Of a stretch of DNA of 64,000 nt, positions 1 to 8,837 are shown in pieces. The translations under genes were made by a program, and so were the position numbers. Below the pieces are notes generated by a model, which searched no databases, had not been told where the DNA came from, and worked only from the letters and a program-made list of their open reading frames with translations. Position 1 is the stretch's first letter, and every line of letters starts with the position of its first letter. The stretch comes from Microbispora corallina (GTDB taxonomy: Bacteria > Actinomycetota > Actinomycetes > Streptosporangiales > Streptosporangiaceae): contig NZ_BOOC01000013.1 in the NCBI RefSeq assembly GCF_016863035.1, forward strand, positions 248,001 through 312,000. Direction: 5' to 3'.

Positions 1-1693
1 CCTTACGGGGGGCGCCGCCGCCGGGCAGGACGAACAGCCCGCCCGCGAAGGCCCCGGCGGCGTACGCGGCCGCGGGGTCGGTCTTCATCCCGCCGAGGTA
101 GACGAGCCCGCCCCAGACGCACATCGCGAACATCGCCGCCAGCGGCACCTGGACGAGGGTGGCCAGGCCGGCCTTGATCAGGGCCCACGGCGTGCCGAGC
201 ACGGCGAGCAGGGGGTCGGCGCCGCTGCTCCCCCGGACGGAGCGGCGCTCGGCCAGGTCGCCGAGCAGGTAGTGACCCACCCGCAGGCACAGCACCGCCA
301 CCACGGCGAACAGGCACACGACCACGGGGACCAGGCAGGCCAGGGCCACGAGCGTGGCGAGGAGCATGGCCGCCAAAACCGGGTGGCCCGCCCGGTAGCG
401 GGGCCGGTCCTGCTCGCCGCCGTACGGCCGCGCCTCGGCCGGCGGGGCCGTCGGGCGGGCGAGGGGCGGGACCGTGCCCTGGGGGGCCGGGTAGCCCGCC
501 ACGCGCTGATCGGGATGCGGCGGCGGGTAACCGGACGACGGATGGTGGGGCGGGGCGTACCCGGCCGGCCCGTAGGCCGCCTGACCGTACCCCGCCGGGC
601 CGCCCGGCCCGTACGCCGGGACGGGGGCCGGGGACGGCGGCACGGGTCCCCGGGGCCGGGGGGCGCGGGGCTCGCGGCGCGGCCGCTGAGGCTCGGCGTA
701 GTTGACGGGGGGCAGCAGGTCGGCGTAGCTCTCGTCGGCCGGCAGGACGCTGGTGCGGTCGGGCCGCCCCGCGGACGACAGGGGCGCGGCGTCGTCGAGC
801 ACCCGGGTCTCCCCCACGGAGTTCCCGTTGACGGCCGTCCCGTCGAGGACGCGGGTCCCGCCGTCGCGCGGCGTCTCCTGCAGGGCGGTGACCGAGGGGT
901 CGAGCGCCCTGGCCAGCTTGAGCAGCGAGGCGGCGGTGGGGCGGGAGGCGGCGTCGGGCGCCAGGGCGAGCCGCAGCCAGCCCCGCAGCCACAGCGGCGC
1001 CACGTCGATCTGCGCCTTGCCCTCGAGGATGTTGTAGCAGACCGACTCGAACGTGCCGGACCCGAACGGGGGCTTGCCGGTGGCCGCGAAGAAGACGGTG
1101 GCCGCCAGCGCGTGCACGTCGGCGGCCTGGGTGATCTCGGTGTCCCTGATGATCTCGGGGGCGAGGTAGCCGGGCGTCCCGACGAACATCCCGGTCTGGG
1201 TCAGCCGGGTGGCGTTGACCAGGTGCGCGATGCCGAAGTCGATGACGAGCGGCTCGCCGTCCACGAGCATCACGTTGGCCGGCTTGAGGTCCCGGTGGAC
1301 GACGTCGGCCGCGTGGATCGCGACCAGCGCCTCGCACAGCCCGCGCGAGAGCCTGATCACGTCGTGCGGGCCCAGCGGCCCGTCCTCCAGCACGGTCTGC
1401 TCTAAGGTGCGGCCGGGCGCGTACCGCGTCACGATGTACGGCGCCGCCCCGGTGAGGTCGGCGTCGAGGACCTCCGCCACCCGCCTGCTGCGGACCCGGC
1501 GCATGGTCTCGACCTCGCGGGTGAGCCGGTCGCGTGCCTTGAGGTCGGTCGCCACATGGGGGTGCAGGACCTTGACCGCCACCTCGCGCCCCTCGCCGTC
1601 CAGGCCGAGGTGGACGACGCCCATGCCGCCCTCACCCAGCCGCCGCAGGAGCCGGTAGGGGCCGATCCTCTCCGGAGCCTCGGTAGCCGACAT
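1..1693 (-). CDS. Hanks-type serine/threonine protein kinase, C-terminus beyond window
   Basis: Membrane-linked protein kinase, expected to phosphorylate Ser/Thr on partner proteins at the cytoplasmic face. The ATG at 1693 opens a protein of at least 564 residues with no stop before the window edge. Kinase motifs are clear: the glycine loop GEGGMGVVHL, the VAVKVL lysine, HRDLKPANV in the catalytic loop, DFG and a GTPGYLAPE activation segment. A linker rich in Pro, Gly and Tyr follows, then hydrophobic stretches that look like membrane segments (codons around 400-100). The gene starts 11 bp after the stop of a paralogous kinase, so the two are almost certainly co-transcribed. Family and activity are secure; substrate and signal are unknown, and no extracellular sensor such as PASTA is visible in the part present. 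Confidence 0.93.
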   Translation of the reverse strand, partial: MSATEAPERIGPYRLLRRLGEGGMGVVHLGLDGEGREVAVKVLHPHVATDLKARDRLTREVETMRRVRSRRVAEVLDADLTGAAPYIVTRYAPGRTLEQTVLEDGPLGPHDVIRLSRGLCEALVAIHAADVVHRDLKPANVMLVDGEPLVIDFGIAHLVNATRLTQTGMFVGTPGYLAPEIIRDTEITQAADVHALAATVFFAATGKPPFGSGTFESVCYNILEGKAQIDVAPLWLRGWLRLALAPDAASRPTAASLLKLARALDPSVTALQETPRDGGTRVLDGTAVNGNSVGETRVLDDAAPLSSAGRPDRTSVLPADESYADLLPPVNYAEPQRPRREPRAPRPRGPVPPSPAPVPAYGPGGPAGYGQAAYGPAGYAPPHHPSSGYPPPHPDQRVAGYPAPQGTVPPLARPTAPPAEARPYGGEQDRPRYRAGHPVLAAMLLATLVALACLVPVVVCLFAVVAVLCLRVGHYLLGDLAERRSVRGSSGADPLLAVLGTPWALIKAGLATLVQVPLAAMFAMCVWGGLVYLGGMKTDPAAAYAAGAFAGGLFVLPGGGAPRK

Positions 1694-1704
1694 GTCGTCC
1701 CCCG

Positions 1705-3990
1705 TCACTGATTTCCCGCCTGGGTCCGCAAATCACTCAGACGTTGCACTACAGACAGAACGTCGATGGGACCCCAGAAGTGCCCTGCTGACTGTCTACC
1801 CATCACGCTTGTCAGGGCGACGGCCGCGACCAGCACCGCGAGCACGCCGATCCCCGCCGCCAGCCCCTTGGCGGCCCCCTCACCCGGCACGAGCGAGGCG
1901 AGCGTGCGCCGCATCTGCCGGCTCGGGCCCTCCACCCCCGGCCCGGCGCACACGGTCCACAACGCGACCGCGATCCCCCAGCTCAGCGCGGCCAGCACGG
2001 GCATCGACCCCACCAGCACGGTCAGCAGCAGCGTCACCGGAAGGCCCAGCACCAGCGCGTACGGCACCAGCGCGATCGTGACGCCGACCGACCTGACGAG
2101 CGCCCCCGGCTGCCCGAGCACCCGGATGACGTCGGCGGCCGCCGCGCCCGCAGGGCGCCGCGCCTGGAGCTTCGGCTGGGCGATGTCGGCCGCGCGCAGC
2201 AGCACGGCCACCGGCAGCGCGAGCACGCACACCAGCAGCGGCGCGATCACCGCGAGGCACGTCATGACGACGAGCAGCAGCGCGCTCGCCACGCCGTACG
2301 CCTTCGAGCGCTGCAGCGACACGGCCCCCGGGTACGGCGCGGGTGGCGCCGTGGGCGGCGGCACCCGGACCGTCGGCAGGAACGGCGCCGGATGCGGCTG
2401 GTTCACGTGCGGAGTCCGCTCGAAGAGCTCCGGGGCGTGGTCGAAGAACGCCTGCCCGGCGGGCGCGGCGGCCTGCCGCAGCTCCTCGGGGGTCACCCTC
2501 CGGGTGGGCACGTCGCCCTCGGACCTGCGCATCGGCGTCGGCCAGTCCCCCGAGACGCCGCCCGTGCCCGGGGCCGCCGGAGAGGCGGGCGGGGCCATCC
2601 GGGTCGGGATGTCGCCCTCGGCCGGGCCGGTCCGCGGCGCGGCGGCGCGGGCCGACGGGTCGAACCGGGTGGGGACGTCGCCCTCGGCGCTCGCGCCCAG
2701 GGCGGGCGTGAGGTCACCCGGGACGGGCCCGCCGAGGCCGGCCCTGCGTAGGTCGTCGCCGGTGACGCGGACGGTCGGGAAGGGGTCGCCCGGCTGTCCG
2801 CCGGCGGGGGTGTCGCGCAGCAGCGACACGAACTCCTCGCCGGACGGCCGCGAGCCCGGGACCGGCGGCGGCGCCACGGGGGCGACGGGCGGCGTGACGA
2901 GCGGCAGCGCGTGGGGAGCGCTCCCCCCGGGTCCCGCCGGGTGCGGGCCGGACGGCGACCCCTGTTGCGGGCCCTGCTGCGGGCCCTGCCCGGACGCCGT
3001 CTGCGGCATCGGCCGCGACCCCGCGCCCGGTGCCGCGGACGGACCTCCCACGCCTGTCTGCGGCATCGGCCGCGACCCGGCGCCCGGCGCCCCGGACGGG
3101 CCTGTCGCGCGCGACCCGAACTCGGGAACCGGCTGCCCGGAGGTGTCGTCGATGTTGGGGACCGTGGTGATCTCGTCGGGCACCCGGGGCCGGCGGTTCT
3201 GCGGCATCAGCTGCCCGACCCGCCCCACCAGCTCCACGGCCGTGGGCCGCCGGGCCGGATCGCGCTGGAAGGCGGCCCGCAGCAGCGGCTGCAGCGGCGC
3301 CGGGGCCGCGTCCACGTTGGCCTTGCCGGAGGTGATGTTGAAGAAGATCATCTCCAGCGTGCCCTTGCCGAACGGCGGCAGACCGGTGGCCGCGAACAGC
3401 AGCGTGCCGGCCCAGGCGTGGACGTCCACCTCCGAGCCTGCCTCGTGGCCCTCGATGATCTCGGGGGCGAGGTAGCCGGGGGTGCCGATGAACATGCCGG
3501 TCTGGGTCAGCCGGGTGGCGTCCACGGCCTGGGCGATGCCGAAGTCGATCAGCACCGGCTGGCCGTCCAGCATGAGGACGTTGCCCGGCTTCAGGTCGCG
3601 GTGGATGACCCCGGCGGCGTGGACGGCGGCGAGCGCCTCCGCGACCCCCTTGGCCACCTTGAGCAGGGCGTCCAGCGGCAACGGGCCGTCCTGCTTGATG
3701 ATCTCGTCGAGCGGGCGGCCGGGGACGTAGCGCGTCACGATGTAGGGGCGCCTGCCGGTGACGTCGGCGTCGACGACCTCCGCGATGTGCGGGCTGCGGA
3801 CCCGGCGCATGGTCTCGACCTCGCGCGACAGCCGCCTGCGCGCGACGTCGTCGCCGGCCACCTCCGAGCGCAGGACCTTGACGGCGACCTGCCTGCCGTG
3901 CGGGTCCAGGGCGAGGTGGACCACGCCCATGCCGCCCTCACCGAGCCGCCTCAGCAGCCGGTACGGGCCCAGTCGGTCGTCCTGATTCAT
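1705..3990 (-). CDS. Hanks-type serine/threonine protein kinase with Pro-rich linker and C-terminal membrane domain
   Basis: A 761-residue kinase. The kinase domain covers about residues 8-265, with the ATP lysine at K38, HRD at 130-132 and DFG at 149-151. Residues 270-560 form a low-complexity Pro/Gly linker. It holds an 11-residue unit PGAGSRPMPQT twice (19-residue period) and four related units of the form GD-x-PT-R/P, possible phospho-threonine docking sites. The last 200 residues contain several hydrophobic helices with only short loops, so the C-terminus is a membrane domain rather than a PASTA-like sensor. A TANNNT hexamer lies 9 bp upstream of the start, which suggests a nearly leaderless mRNA. 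It leads a two-kinase operon with the gene ending beyond position 1. The signal sensed is unknown. Confidence 0.95.
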   Translation of the reverse strand: MNQDDRLGPYRLLRRLGEGGMGVVHLALDPHGRQVAVKVLRSEVAGDDVARRRLSREVETMRRVRSPHIAEVVDADVTGRRPYIVTRYVPGRPLDEIIKQDGPLPLDALLKVAKGVAEALAAVHAAGVIHRDLKPGNVLMLDGQPVLIDFGIAQAVDATRLTQTGMFIGTPGYLAPEIIEGHEAGSEVDVHAWAGTLLFAATGLPPFGKGTLEMIFFNITSGKANVDAAPAPLQPLLRAAFQRDPARRPTAVELVGRVGQLMPQNRRPRVPDEITTVPNIDDTSGQPVPEFGSRATGPSGAPGAGSRPMPQTGVGGPSAAPGAGSRPMPQTASGQGPQQGPQQGSPSGPHPAGPGGSAPHALPLVTPPVAPVAPPPVPGSRPSGEEFVSLLRDTPAGGQPGDPFPTVRVTGDDLRRAGLGGPVPGDLTPALGASAEGDVPTRFDPSARAAAPRTGPAEGDIPTRMAPPASPAAPGTGGVSGDWPTPMRRSEGDVPTRRVTPEELRQAAAPAGQAFFDHAPELFERTPHVNQPHPAPFLPTVRVPPPTAPPAPYPGAVSLQRSKAYGVASALLLVVMTCLAVIAPLLVCVLALPVAVLLRAADIAQPKLQARRPAGAAAADVIRVLGQPGALVRSVGVTIALVPYALVLGLPVTLLLTVLVGSMPVLAALSWGIAVALWTVCAGPGVEGPSRQMRRTLASLVPGEGAAKGLAAGIGVLAVLVAAVALTSVMGRQSAGHFWGPIDVLSVVQRLSDLRTQAGNQ

Positions 3991-3999
3991 TGCGTAAGC

Positions 4000-4005
4000 A
4001 CCATA
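4000..4005 (-). promoter_or_regulatory. Candidate -10 element for the tandem kinase operon
   Basis: The minus strand reads TATGGT, matching actinobacterial TANNNT, ending 9 nt before the ATG at 3990. This would give an almost leaderless transcript. No convincing -35 is visible, so this is a position-based inference. Confidence 0.35.
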
Positions 4006-4096
4006 CCGACTAAAACAAGGACCATGAGTGAACCATCAGGCCACATTCCTGCTCAGCACAACGTGTGGCGGGCGCCTGCGGTTTCCCAAGAACAGG

Positions 4097-4612
4097 TCAA
4101 ACGGTGAGCGCGAGGACCTCCCCGCCCGTCGCGGCGACCAGCGCCTCCCCGGAAAGGGCCAGCTTGGAGCGGCGGACGCCGCTGCCGATCACCACGAACG
4201 GCCGCCGGATCACATTTTCGTCAACGAGCACCGGCCAGTCCGCGGGCAGCCCGATCGGGGTGATCCCGCCGTACTCCATGCCGGTCAGCTCGACGGCCTC
4301 CGCCTGGGGGGCGAACGAGGCCTTGCGCGCGTCCAGGTGCCGGCGGATCACCCCGTTGACGTCGGCCCGGTGGACGGCGAGGACCATGACGGCGGCGTAG
4401 CGGGTCTCGCCGCCGCGCCTGCCGGCGACGATGACGCAGTTGGCGGAGTCCTCCATGGCCACGCCGTACCGGTCGCAGAAGGCGGCGGTGTCGGCGAGAT
4501 CGGGGTCGATGGCGGCGACCCGCAGGTCAAGCGCCCCCTTCTCGACGGCCGCGGCCACGGGGTCGGCGAGCAGGTCGGGCCGCTCGGAGGCGGGCACCCA
4601 GTCGAGAGCCAT
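4097..4612 (-). CDS. YbaK/ProX-type aminoacyl-tRNA deacylase
   Basis: A 171-residue single-domain protein of the YbaK/EbsC family, which hydrolyses mischarged aminoacyl-tRNA in trans. The signature stretches are present: EYGGITPIGLP, LVDENVI and the C-terminal GSGVRRSKLALSG that lines the substrate pocket. Length fits the family. Its ATG immediately follows the stop of the upstream amine oxidase gene (0 bp between them), so translation is probably coupled. Some family members are specific for Cys-tRNA(Pro) or Ala-tRNA(Pro); the sequence alone does not settle which. It ends a run of minus-strand genes starting at 8713. Confidence 0.9.
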   Translation of the reverse strand: MALDWVPASERPDLLADPVAAAVEKGALDLRVAAIDPDLADTAAFCDRYGVAMEDSANCVIVAGRRGGETRYAAVMVLAVHRADVNGVIRRHLDARKASFAPQAEAVELTGMEYGGITPIGLPADWPVLVDENVIRRPFVVIGSGVRRSKLALSGEALVAATGGEVLALTV

Positions 4613-6196
4613 TCAGTTCTCCTTCACGACGCGTGTGTGGAGCTGGGTGACCACCTTACGGGCGGACTCCAGGGCCCCGGCCTGCCAGGCGATGAGGTGG
4701 GTGAGCCAGTCGCCGGCGAAGTAGACGCGGCCGGCCGGCTGCTGCAGTAGCCGGAACGGCGCCTCGAACGACGGCCAGGACACCCAGGCGCCCTCGATGT
4801 GCGGCTGGCGCCGCCAGGCGATCGACACGCTCGACAGCAGCTCGGTCCGGTACTTGTCGCCGTGGATCCGCACGCCCTGCCGCAGCGCCCGGCTCTCCCG
4901 TTCCGCGTGGGTGAGGCGGGCGTACGCGTCGGCGTCGTCGCCGAGGTTGTAGTAGCCCACCACCAGCCCGCGCGAGCCGTGGAACCCGTACGAGGGATAC
5001 CAGATGTGGGAGATGTCCATGTCGGTCTCGGTGATGCCGCCGTAGATGCGGTCGTCGGTCTCCCACCAGCGGCGGCGGTACTCCAGCCCGATCTTCCCGC
5101 CGGAGACGGGCTTGGGGGTGGCCAGCGCGGAGACCACCTGCGTCCCGAGGTTGCCCGGGATGCGGGCGAGGATGTGCGGGGGCATGGCGGCCACGCAGTA
5201 CTGCGCCTTCGTCGAGCCGCCCGTGTGCTCGATCTGCACGCCGTCCGGCAGGTTGGTGATCTTCTTGACCTCGACCGACGTCCTGATCTTGTCGCGGCCC
5301 ACGGCGTCGGCGAGCCTGCGCGCGAGGGAGTCCATGCCGCCCACCGGCTGGAACATCGGCATCGCCTGCTCGTAGCCGAACGGGAACGCGATCGTGCGGC
5401 CCAGCCCGTAGCGGAGGACCTCCTGCAGCGGGGGCGGCGGTCCCAGCGGCACGGGCGCCGACACGCCCGGCTCGACCCGGTAGCCCCGGCGCTCCGACCC
5501 GTCGTAGGTGTAGCTCTTGCCGATGTCCCCGAACTCCGACAGGAAGTCGAGCAGCAGTTCCTTGTCGCCCGGGGTGAGCCGCCTGTCCAGGGCCCCGGCG
5601 TTCGTGGCCTTCGCCAGGAGCTCGCTGACGTACCCGTAGATGTCGGCGCGGGCGGTCCGGGCGCGCACCGGGGCCTTCATGCCGGTGTTGTAGACGTAGG
5701 CGCTCGCGTTGTCGTTCACGAACGGCTCGATGGGCACGCCCAGCTCGCGGCAGTAGTCGAGCGTCAGCATCCACTGGGCGATCCGCGCCGGCCCGGCGTT
5801 GAAGTAGATCCCCTCGCCGAACCGCGCCTGCTGGGTCTCGCCCGACAGCTCGGGGAGCCGGTCGCCGCCCCTGATCGTGAGGCTCCGCCCGCCGATCCGG
5901 TCGCGCGCCTCCAGGATCGTGCAGTCGTAGCCGGCCTTGCCCAGCTCGTACGCCACCGCGAGCCCGGCCACGCCCGCGCCCAGGATGACGACGGAGGCCG
6001 CCCCCCTGCCGCGCAGCGTGAAGTCGGAGCGCTGGGGGGGCGTGTAGTCGTCGGCCTGCCGATCGGGCGCGAGCCCGAGCGCGCCCATCGCCGCGTACAT
6101 GGCGCCCGCGCCGCCGGCCGCGCCGAGCCCCACGAGCAGGGCCCGGCGCGTCAGCGCCTTGCCGTCGGTCGCCTTGTCATCCGTGTCCTCCGTCAT
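4613..6196 (-). CDS. Flavin-containing amine oxidase (monoamine or L-amino acid oxidase family), Tat signal
   Basis: A 527-residue FAD-dependent oxidoreductase. An N-terminal TRRALL motif followed by a hydrophobic Ala/Gly stretch (about residues 15-45) resembles a twin-arginine signal. The dinucleotide-binding fold is GAGVAGLAVAYELGKAGYD followed by LEARDRIGGRS, and the C-terminal RVYFAGDWLTHLIAWQAGA is the usual FAD-contact segment. Such enzymes oxidise amines or L-amino acids to the imine with release of hydrogen peroxide; the substrate here is not identifiable. It lies 75 bp downstream of a D-aminopeptidase and directly abuts the deacylase gene, suggesting a role in processing an amino acid or peptide product outside the cytoplasm. 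Confidence 0.9.
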   Translation of the reverse strand: MTEDTDDKATDGKALTRRALLVGLGAAGGAGAMYAAMGALGLAPDRQADDYTPPQRSDFTLRGRGAASVVILGAGVAGLAVAYELGKAGYDCTILEARDRIGGRSLTIRGGDRLPELSGETQQARFGEGIYFNAGPARIAQWMLTLDYCRELGVPIEPFVNDNASAYVYNTGMKAPVRARTARADIYGYVSELLAKATNAGALDRRLTPGDKELLLDFLSEFGDIGKSYTYDGSERRGYRVEPGVSAPVPLGPPPPLQEVLRYGLGRTIAFPFGYEQAMPMFQPVGGMDSLARRLADAVGRDKIRTSVEVKKITNLPDGVQIEHTGGSTKAQYCVAAMPPHILARIPGNLGTQVVSALATPKPVSGGKIGLEYRRRWWETDDRIYGGITETDMDISHIWYPSYGFHGSRGLVVGYYNLGDDADAYARLTHAERESRALRQGVRIHGDKYRTELLSSVSIAWRRQPHIEGAWVSWPSFEAPFRLLQQPAGRVYFAGDWLTHLIAWQAGALESARKVVTQLHTRVVKEN

Positions 6197-6271
6197 GCCG
6201 GCCCGTCGCCGGCGCCGTTCGCGGCCGCGCCCACCCGTTCGTCTCCCGATCCCATGTGCCGATCGTCCAGG

Positions 6272-7114
6272 TCATCCGTACGCGCCGCTGCCGCACGCGA
6301 CGTGGCCGCCGATCATCGAGAAGATCCCGAAGAGCGCCATGATCTCGTGGTAGTCGGCGGTCGTGAACTCCGTGTGCCGCGGCCCCACCTGCTTCACACC
6401 GGGGACTACGGCACAGGCGGCCGCGATGGCCGTGGAGTTCCACTCCACCCCCAGCGTGTACGGCGGGGGGACGACGTAGGGGCGCAGCTCCGGCAGCCGC
6501 CCGAGCGCCCGGGCGGCGCCCTGGGTGATCCGCTCCCAGGCGACGCTCGGCGGCAGCAGCTCGGCGGAGAACCGGTCGATGCCCGTCTTCACGGCGACGG
6601 TCTCCACGTCGCCGAGCAGCTCCGCGGCCTCCTCGCAGACGGCCTCGTCCCCGGTGACGAGGGCCACCGGGACGCCGAGCGAGCCGGCGAAGCCCGCGAC
6701 CAGGCGGGTCTCGCCGCAGATCGCGCCGTTCAGGTAGACGTTGTAGATCTCCTTGCCCATCCACGTGTGGTTGAGCACGCCGTGCTGGACGCCCGCGCGG
6801 GCGTGGTAGCCGGCGAAGCAGGCCGCGTCGAACTCCCCGGTGAGCCCCTGGCCCATCCGGTGCGGCTTGCCCGGTCCCCGCACCAGCGTGGCCCGGGGGT
6901 CGAGCAGGTCGATCCTGAGGTTCTTGGTGGACCCGTGCGCGTCGTTCACGAGCACCGAGCGCGCGCCGGCCGAGAAGGCGCCCTCGACGACGGCGTTCGC
7001 GTCGCCCGTCATCAGCTCGCAGCCGCGCTCGTAGCCCCGGCCGCCCGCGTGCATCTCCTCGGGGTCGGTGAGCCCCGTCACGCCCTCCATGTCCACCGAC
7101 AAGTAGATCTTCAT
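6272..7114 (-). CDS. dppA: M55-family D-aminopeptidase (DppA-like)
   Basis: A 280-residue zinc peptidase of family M55, whose characterised member releases N-terminal D-amino acids from short peptides. The N-terminal SVDMEGVTG carries the first metal ligands (Asp, Glu), NDAHGS and AGYHARAG supply histidines, and the length matches DppA. The start codon overlaps the stop of the upstream PP-loop gene by 4 bp (ATGA), indicating translational coupling. In other bacteria dppA often lies beside dipeptide transporters; here there is none, and instead it sits with a PP-loop ATPase and an amine oxidase, so its physiological substrate may differ from peptidoglycan peptides. Confidence 0.92.
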   Translation of the reverse strand: MKIYLSVDMEGVTGLTDPEEMHAGGRGYERGCELMTGDANAVVEGAFSAGARSVLVNDAHGSTKNLRIDLLDPRATLVRGPGKPHRMGQGLTGEFDAACFAGYHARAGVQHGVLNHTWMGKEIYNVYLNGAICGETRLVAGFAGSLGVPVALVTGDEAVCEEAAELLGDVETVAVKTGIDRFSAELLPPSVAWERITQGAARALGRLPELRPYVVPPPYTLGVEWNSTAIAAACAVVPGVKQVGPRHTEFTTADYHEIMALFGIFSMIGGHVACGSGAYG

Positions 7115-8352
7115 GCTGCCCCCCAGGTCTCCACCCGGCCGGCCTCGTCCTCGGCCATCAGCCCGATGGTGTCACGCATGTACGCGTCGACCTGCTTGCG
7201 CCACCGCTCCGGGACCTCCTCGACGGCCGGGGGGTAGCAGCGCTCCAGCCAGCGGGTCGACTCCACCGTCGCCCCGAGGTGCTCCGCCGCCTTCGCGAAC
7301 GGCGTCTCCGCGATGTTCGGCACGCGCGCGCAGCCGTACTCGATCATCTCCTGCCCGCCGTACGGTGGCGGCTGCTGCCACTTGCGGCCCGGGCCGCTGG
7401 TGGCGGTGAGCTCGGTCCGCATGGGACGGCCCTCGACCGCGGCCTGGATGAGCTCCTTGTACAGGCACTTGCCGCACCGCCCGCAGGGGATCGCACCCGA
7501 GCCCTGCAGGCACCACCGCAGCTGGGGGCGCAGCTCCGATTCGAGCGCCATCCGCATCGTCACGGCCTCGCTGACGCCGGCGACCGGCAGCACCATCCGC
7601 ATCCCGGCGGCGGCGAACAGCCGGCCCCACCGCTCGTGGCCGGCCCACATGGGGTTGTCGGGGCTGAAGCGGTGGATGTAGCGCCCGCCGCCGAGCCAGC
7701 GCGAGCCCAGCTCGTAGCCGAAGGCGAGCCCGCCCAGGTCGAGCCGGTCGGCCAGCAGCAGCGCCCCCACGGCGACCGCGTGGTGCTCCGGGTACCCGGG
7801 CCGGGGGAACGCCAGCGTGAACTCCAGGTCCGACTGGACGACGGTCACGTCCCGGCCCGTCTCCCTGGCCAGGCGGGCGGCGACGTCGGAGCGGTAGTGG
7901 GTCCAGCGGTTCGGCACGCGGGGGTGGCTCACCCGCTGGAAGTGCACGAACGGCGCGTCGGGGAAGACCTCCGCCACGGCCATGGAGTCGGCGCCGCCGC
8001 TGTAGGAGATCGCGAGCCCGCTCCCCTCGCGGGGGTCGCCGGCGACCGGGCCGGCGTCGATCCCCCATCCCGCGGCGAGGGCCTCGGCCAGGCGGGGGGA
8101 CACGGGCCGGTCGAAGGTCACCCTCCGCCTGGTCCAGGGCGCCGCCACCGTCCATGCCGCCGTGGCGAGCAGGTCGGGGTGCACGTCGGAGGGCAGCCCC
8201 GGGCCGTCCGGGCCGCCGAGCCGCACCCGGCAGGAACTGGTGCGCATCTCCAGCCGCTGGCCGTCGGTGCAGGTCCCGGTGACCTCGTCCTCCGGGTCGA
8301 GCAGGAGCGTCAGCCGCCAGACGCCCTCGTCGTACGTCCACTCGACACGCAT
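7111..8352 (-). CDS. PP-loop ATP-pyrophosphatase-like protein with C-terminal zinc site, function unknown
   Basis: A 413-residue protein. Around residue 115 the segment SYSGGADSMA is a PP-loop that binds ATP pyrophosphate, as in QueC, GMP synthetase and tRNA thiolases. Near residue 290 the cysteines of CLQGSGAIPCGRCGKC resemble the zinc site of QueC-type enzymes. The first 100 residues form a separate region without a recognised fold. No queuosine or deazaguanine genes are nearby, so a QueC role is unlikely; adenylation of another substrate, for example to activate a carboxylate or carbonyl, is more plausible. The gene follows a coiled-coil gene by 4 bp and overlaps dppA by 4 bp. It probably corresponds to a domain of unknown function (I think DUF6395, not verified). 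Confidence 0.75.
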   Translation of the reverse strand: MRVEWTYDEGVWRLTLLLDPEDEVTGTCTDGQRLEMRTSSCRVRLGGPDGPGLPSDVHPDLLATAAWTVAAPWTRRRVTFDRPVSPRLAEALAAGWGIDAGPVAGDPREGSGLAISYSGGADSMAVAEVFPDAPFVHFQRVSHPRVPNRWTHYRSDVAARLARETGRDVTVVQSDLEFTLAFPRPGYPEHHAVAVGALLLADRLDLGGLAFGYELGSRWLGGGRYIHRFSPDNPMWAGHERWGRLFAAAGMRMVLPVAGVSEAVTMRMALESELRPQLRWCLQGSGAIPCGRCGKCLYKELIQAAVEGRPMRTELTATSGPGRKWQQPPPYGGQEMIEYGCARVPNIAETPFAKAAEHLGATVESTRWLERCYPPAVEEVPERWRKQVDAYMRDTIGLMAEDEAGRVETWGAA

Positions 8353-8356
8353 GGGG

Positions 8357-8713
8357 CTATCCCGCGCGCCCGGGGGCGGGCACCCGCGCCGACAGGTCGT
8401 CGATGGCCTGCCACAGGCGCACCTCGGTGCGCAGCAGGCTGTCGAGGGCCTCGGCCGCCTCCGTCGCCAGCCGGTGGGCCTCCGCCACCCGGGGGTCGGC
8501 GGCGGGCTTCGGGGGCGCCTTCACGCTCTGGCGCAGCCGGTCGACCTCGTCCCGCAGCGCCACCACCTCGCGGCGGAGCATCTGGACCTCCCACAGGGCG
8601 TCCTTGATGCCCTGCCGGTGGTCGGCCTTGGTCGCGTACCGCGCGTCCAGCCGGGACCACAGCGCCCGGCGAAGCCGTGGGGGGGCCAGCACTCGGCCGA
8701 GGAAGCGCATCAT
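8357..8713 (-). CDS. Small coiled-coil protein of unknown function
   Basis: A 118-residue protein with a basic N-terminus (RFLGRVLAPPRLRRALWSRL), a long heptad-like segment at about residues 40-65 rich in Leu, Arg and Glu, and a second helix at 75-108. It has no signal peptide and no enzymatic motif. It is the first gene of the run leading to the PP-loop protein, 4 bp upstream of it, so a partner or scaffold role is possible. Two ATGs occur in a row (8713 and 8710). A TATCGT hexamer 8 nt upstream suggests a leaderless message. I cannot assign a function. Confidence 0.7.
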   Translation of the reverse strand: MMRFLGRVLAPPRLRRALWSRLDARYATKADHRQGIKDALWEVQMLRREVVALRDEVDRLRQSVKAPPKPAADPRVAEAHRLATEAAEALDSLLRTEVRLWQAIDDLSARVPAPGRAG

Positions 8714-8721
8714 GGATCGCC

Positions 8722-8727
8722 ACGATA
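8722..8727 (-). promoter_or_regulatory. Candidate -10 element of the PP-loop/dppA operon
   Basis: On the minus strand TATCGT (TANNNT) ends 8 nt before the first ATG, the spacing expected for leaderless transcription in actinobacteria. The call rests on motif and spacing only. Confidence 0.35.
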
Positions 8728-8837
8728 GCCCTATTTCACCGGTTCCTCGTACGGACCGGCATGACCGGCATGCCCGGTCACACGGGGGTTTCTGGGGGAT
8801 TTCATGAACGCCGGGCGGCGCCTCCCTGTAGCGCCGC

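Noticed and set aside
4799-7237. Very long open frame on the plus strand opposite the amine oxidase and D-aminopeptidase genes
   Set aside because: Its translation is low-complexity Arg/Gly/Val/Asp-rich, with no domain, and it lies antisense to genes with clear motifs. High GC leaves such frames open.
7111-8352. Assignment of the PP-loop protein as QueC (7-cyano-7-deazaguanine synthase)
   Set aside because: It has extra N-terminal sequence, a different length and no queD, queE or folE neighbours; only the PP-loop and zinc motifs are shared.
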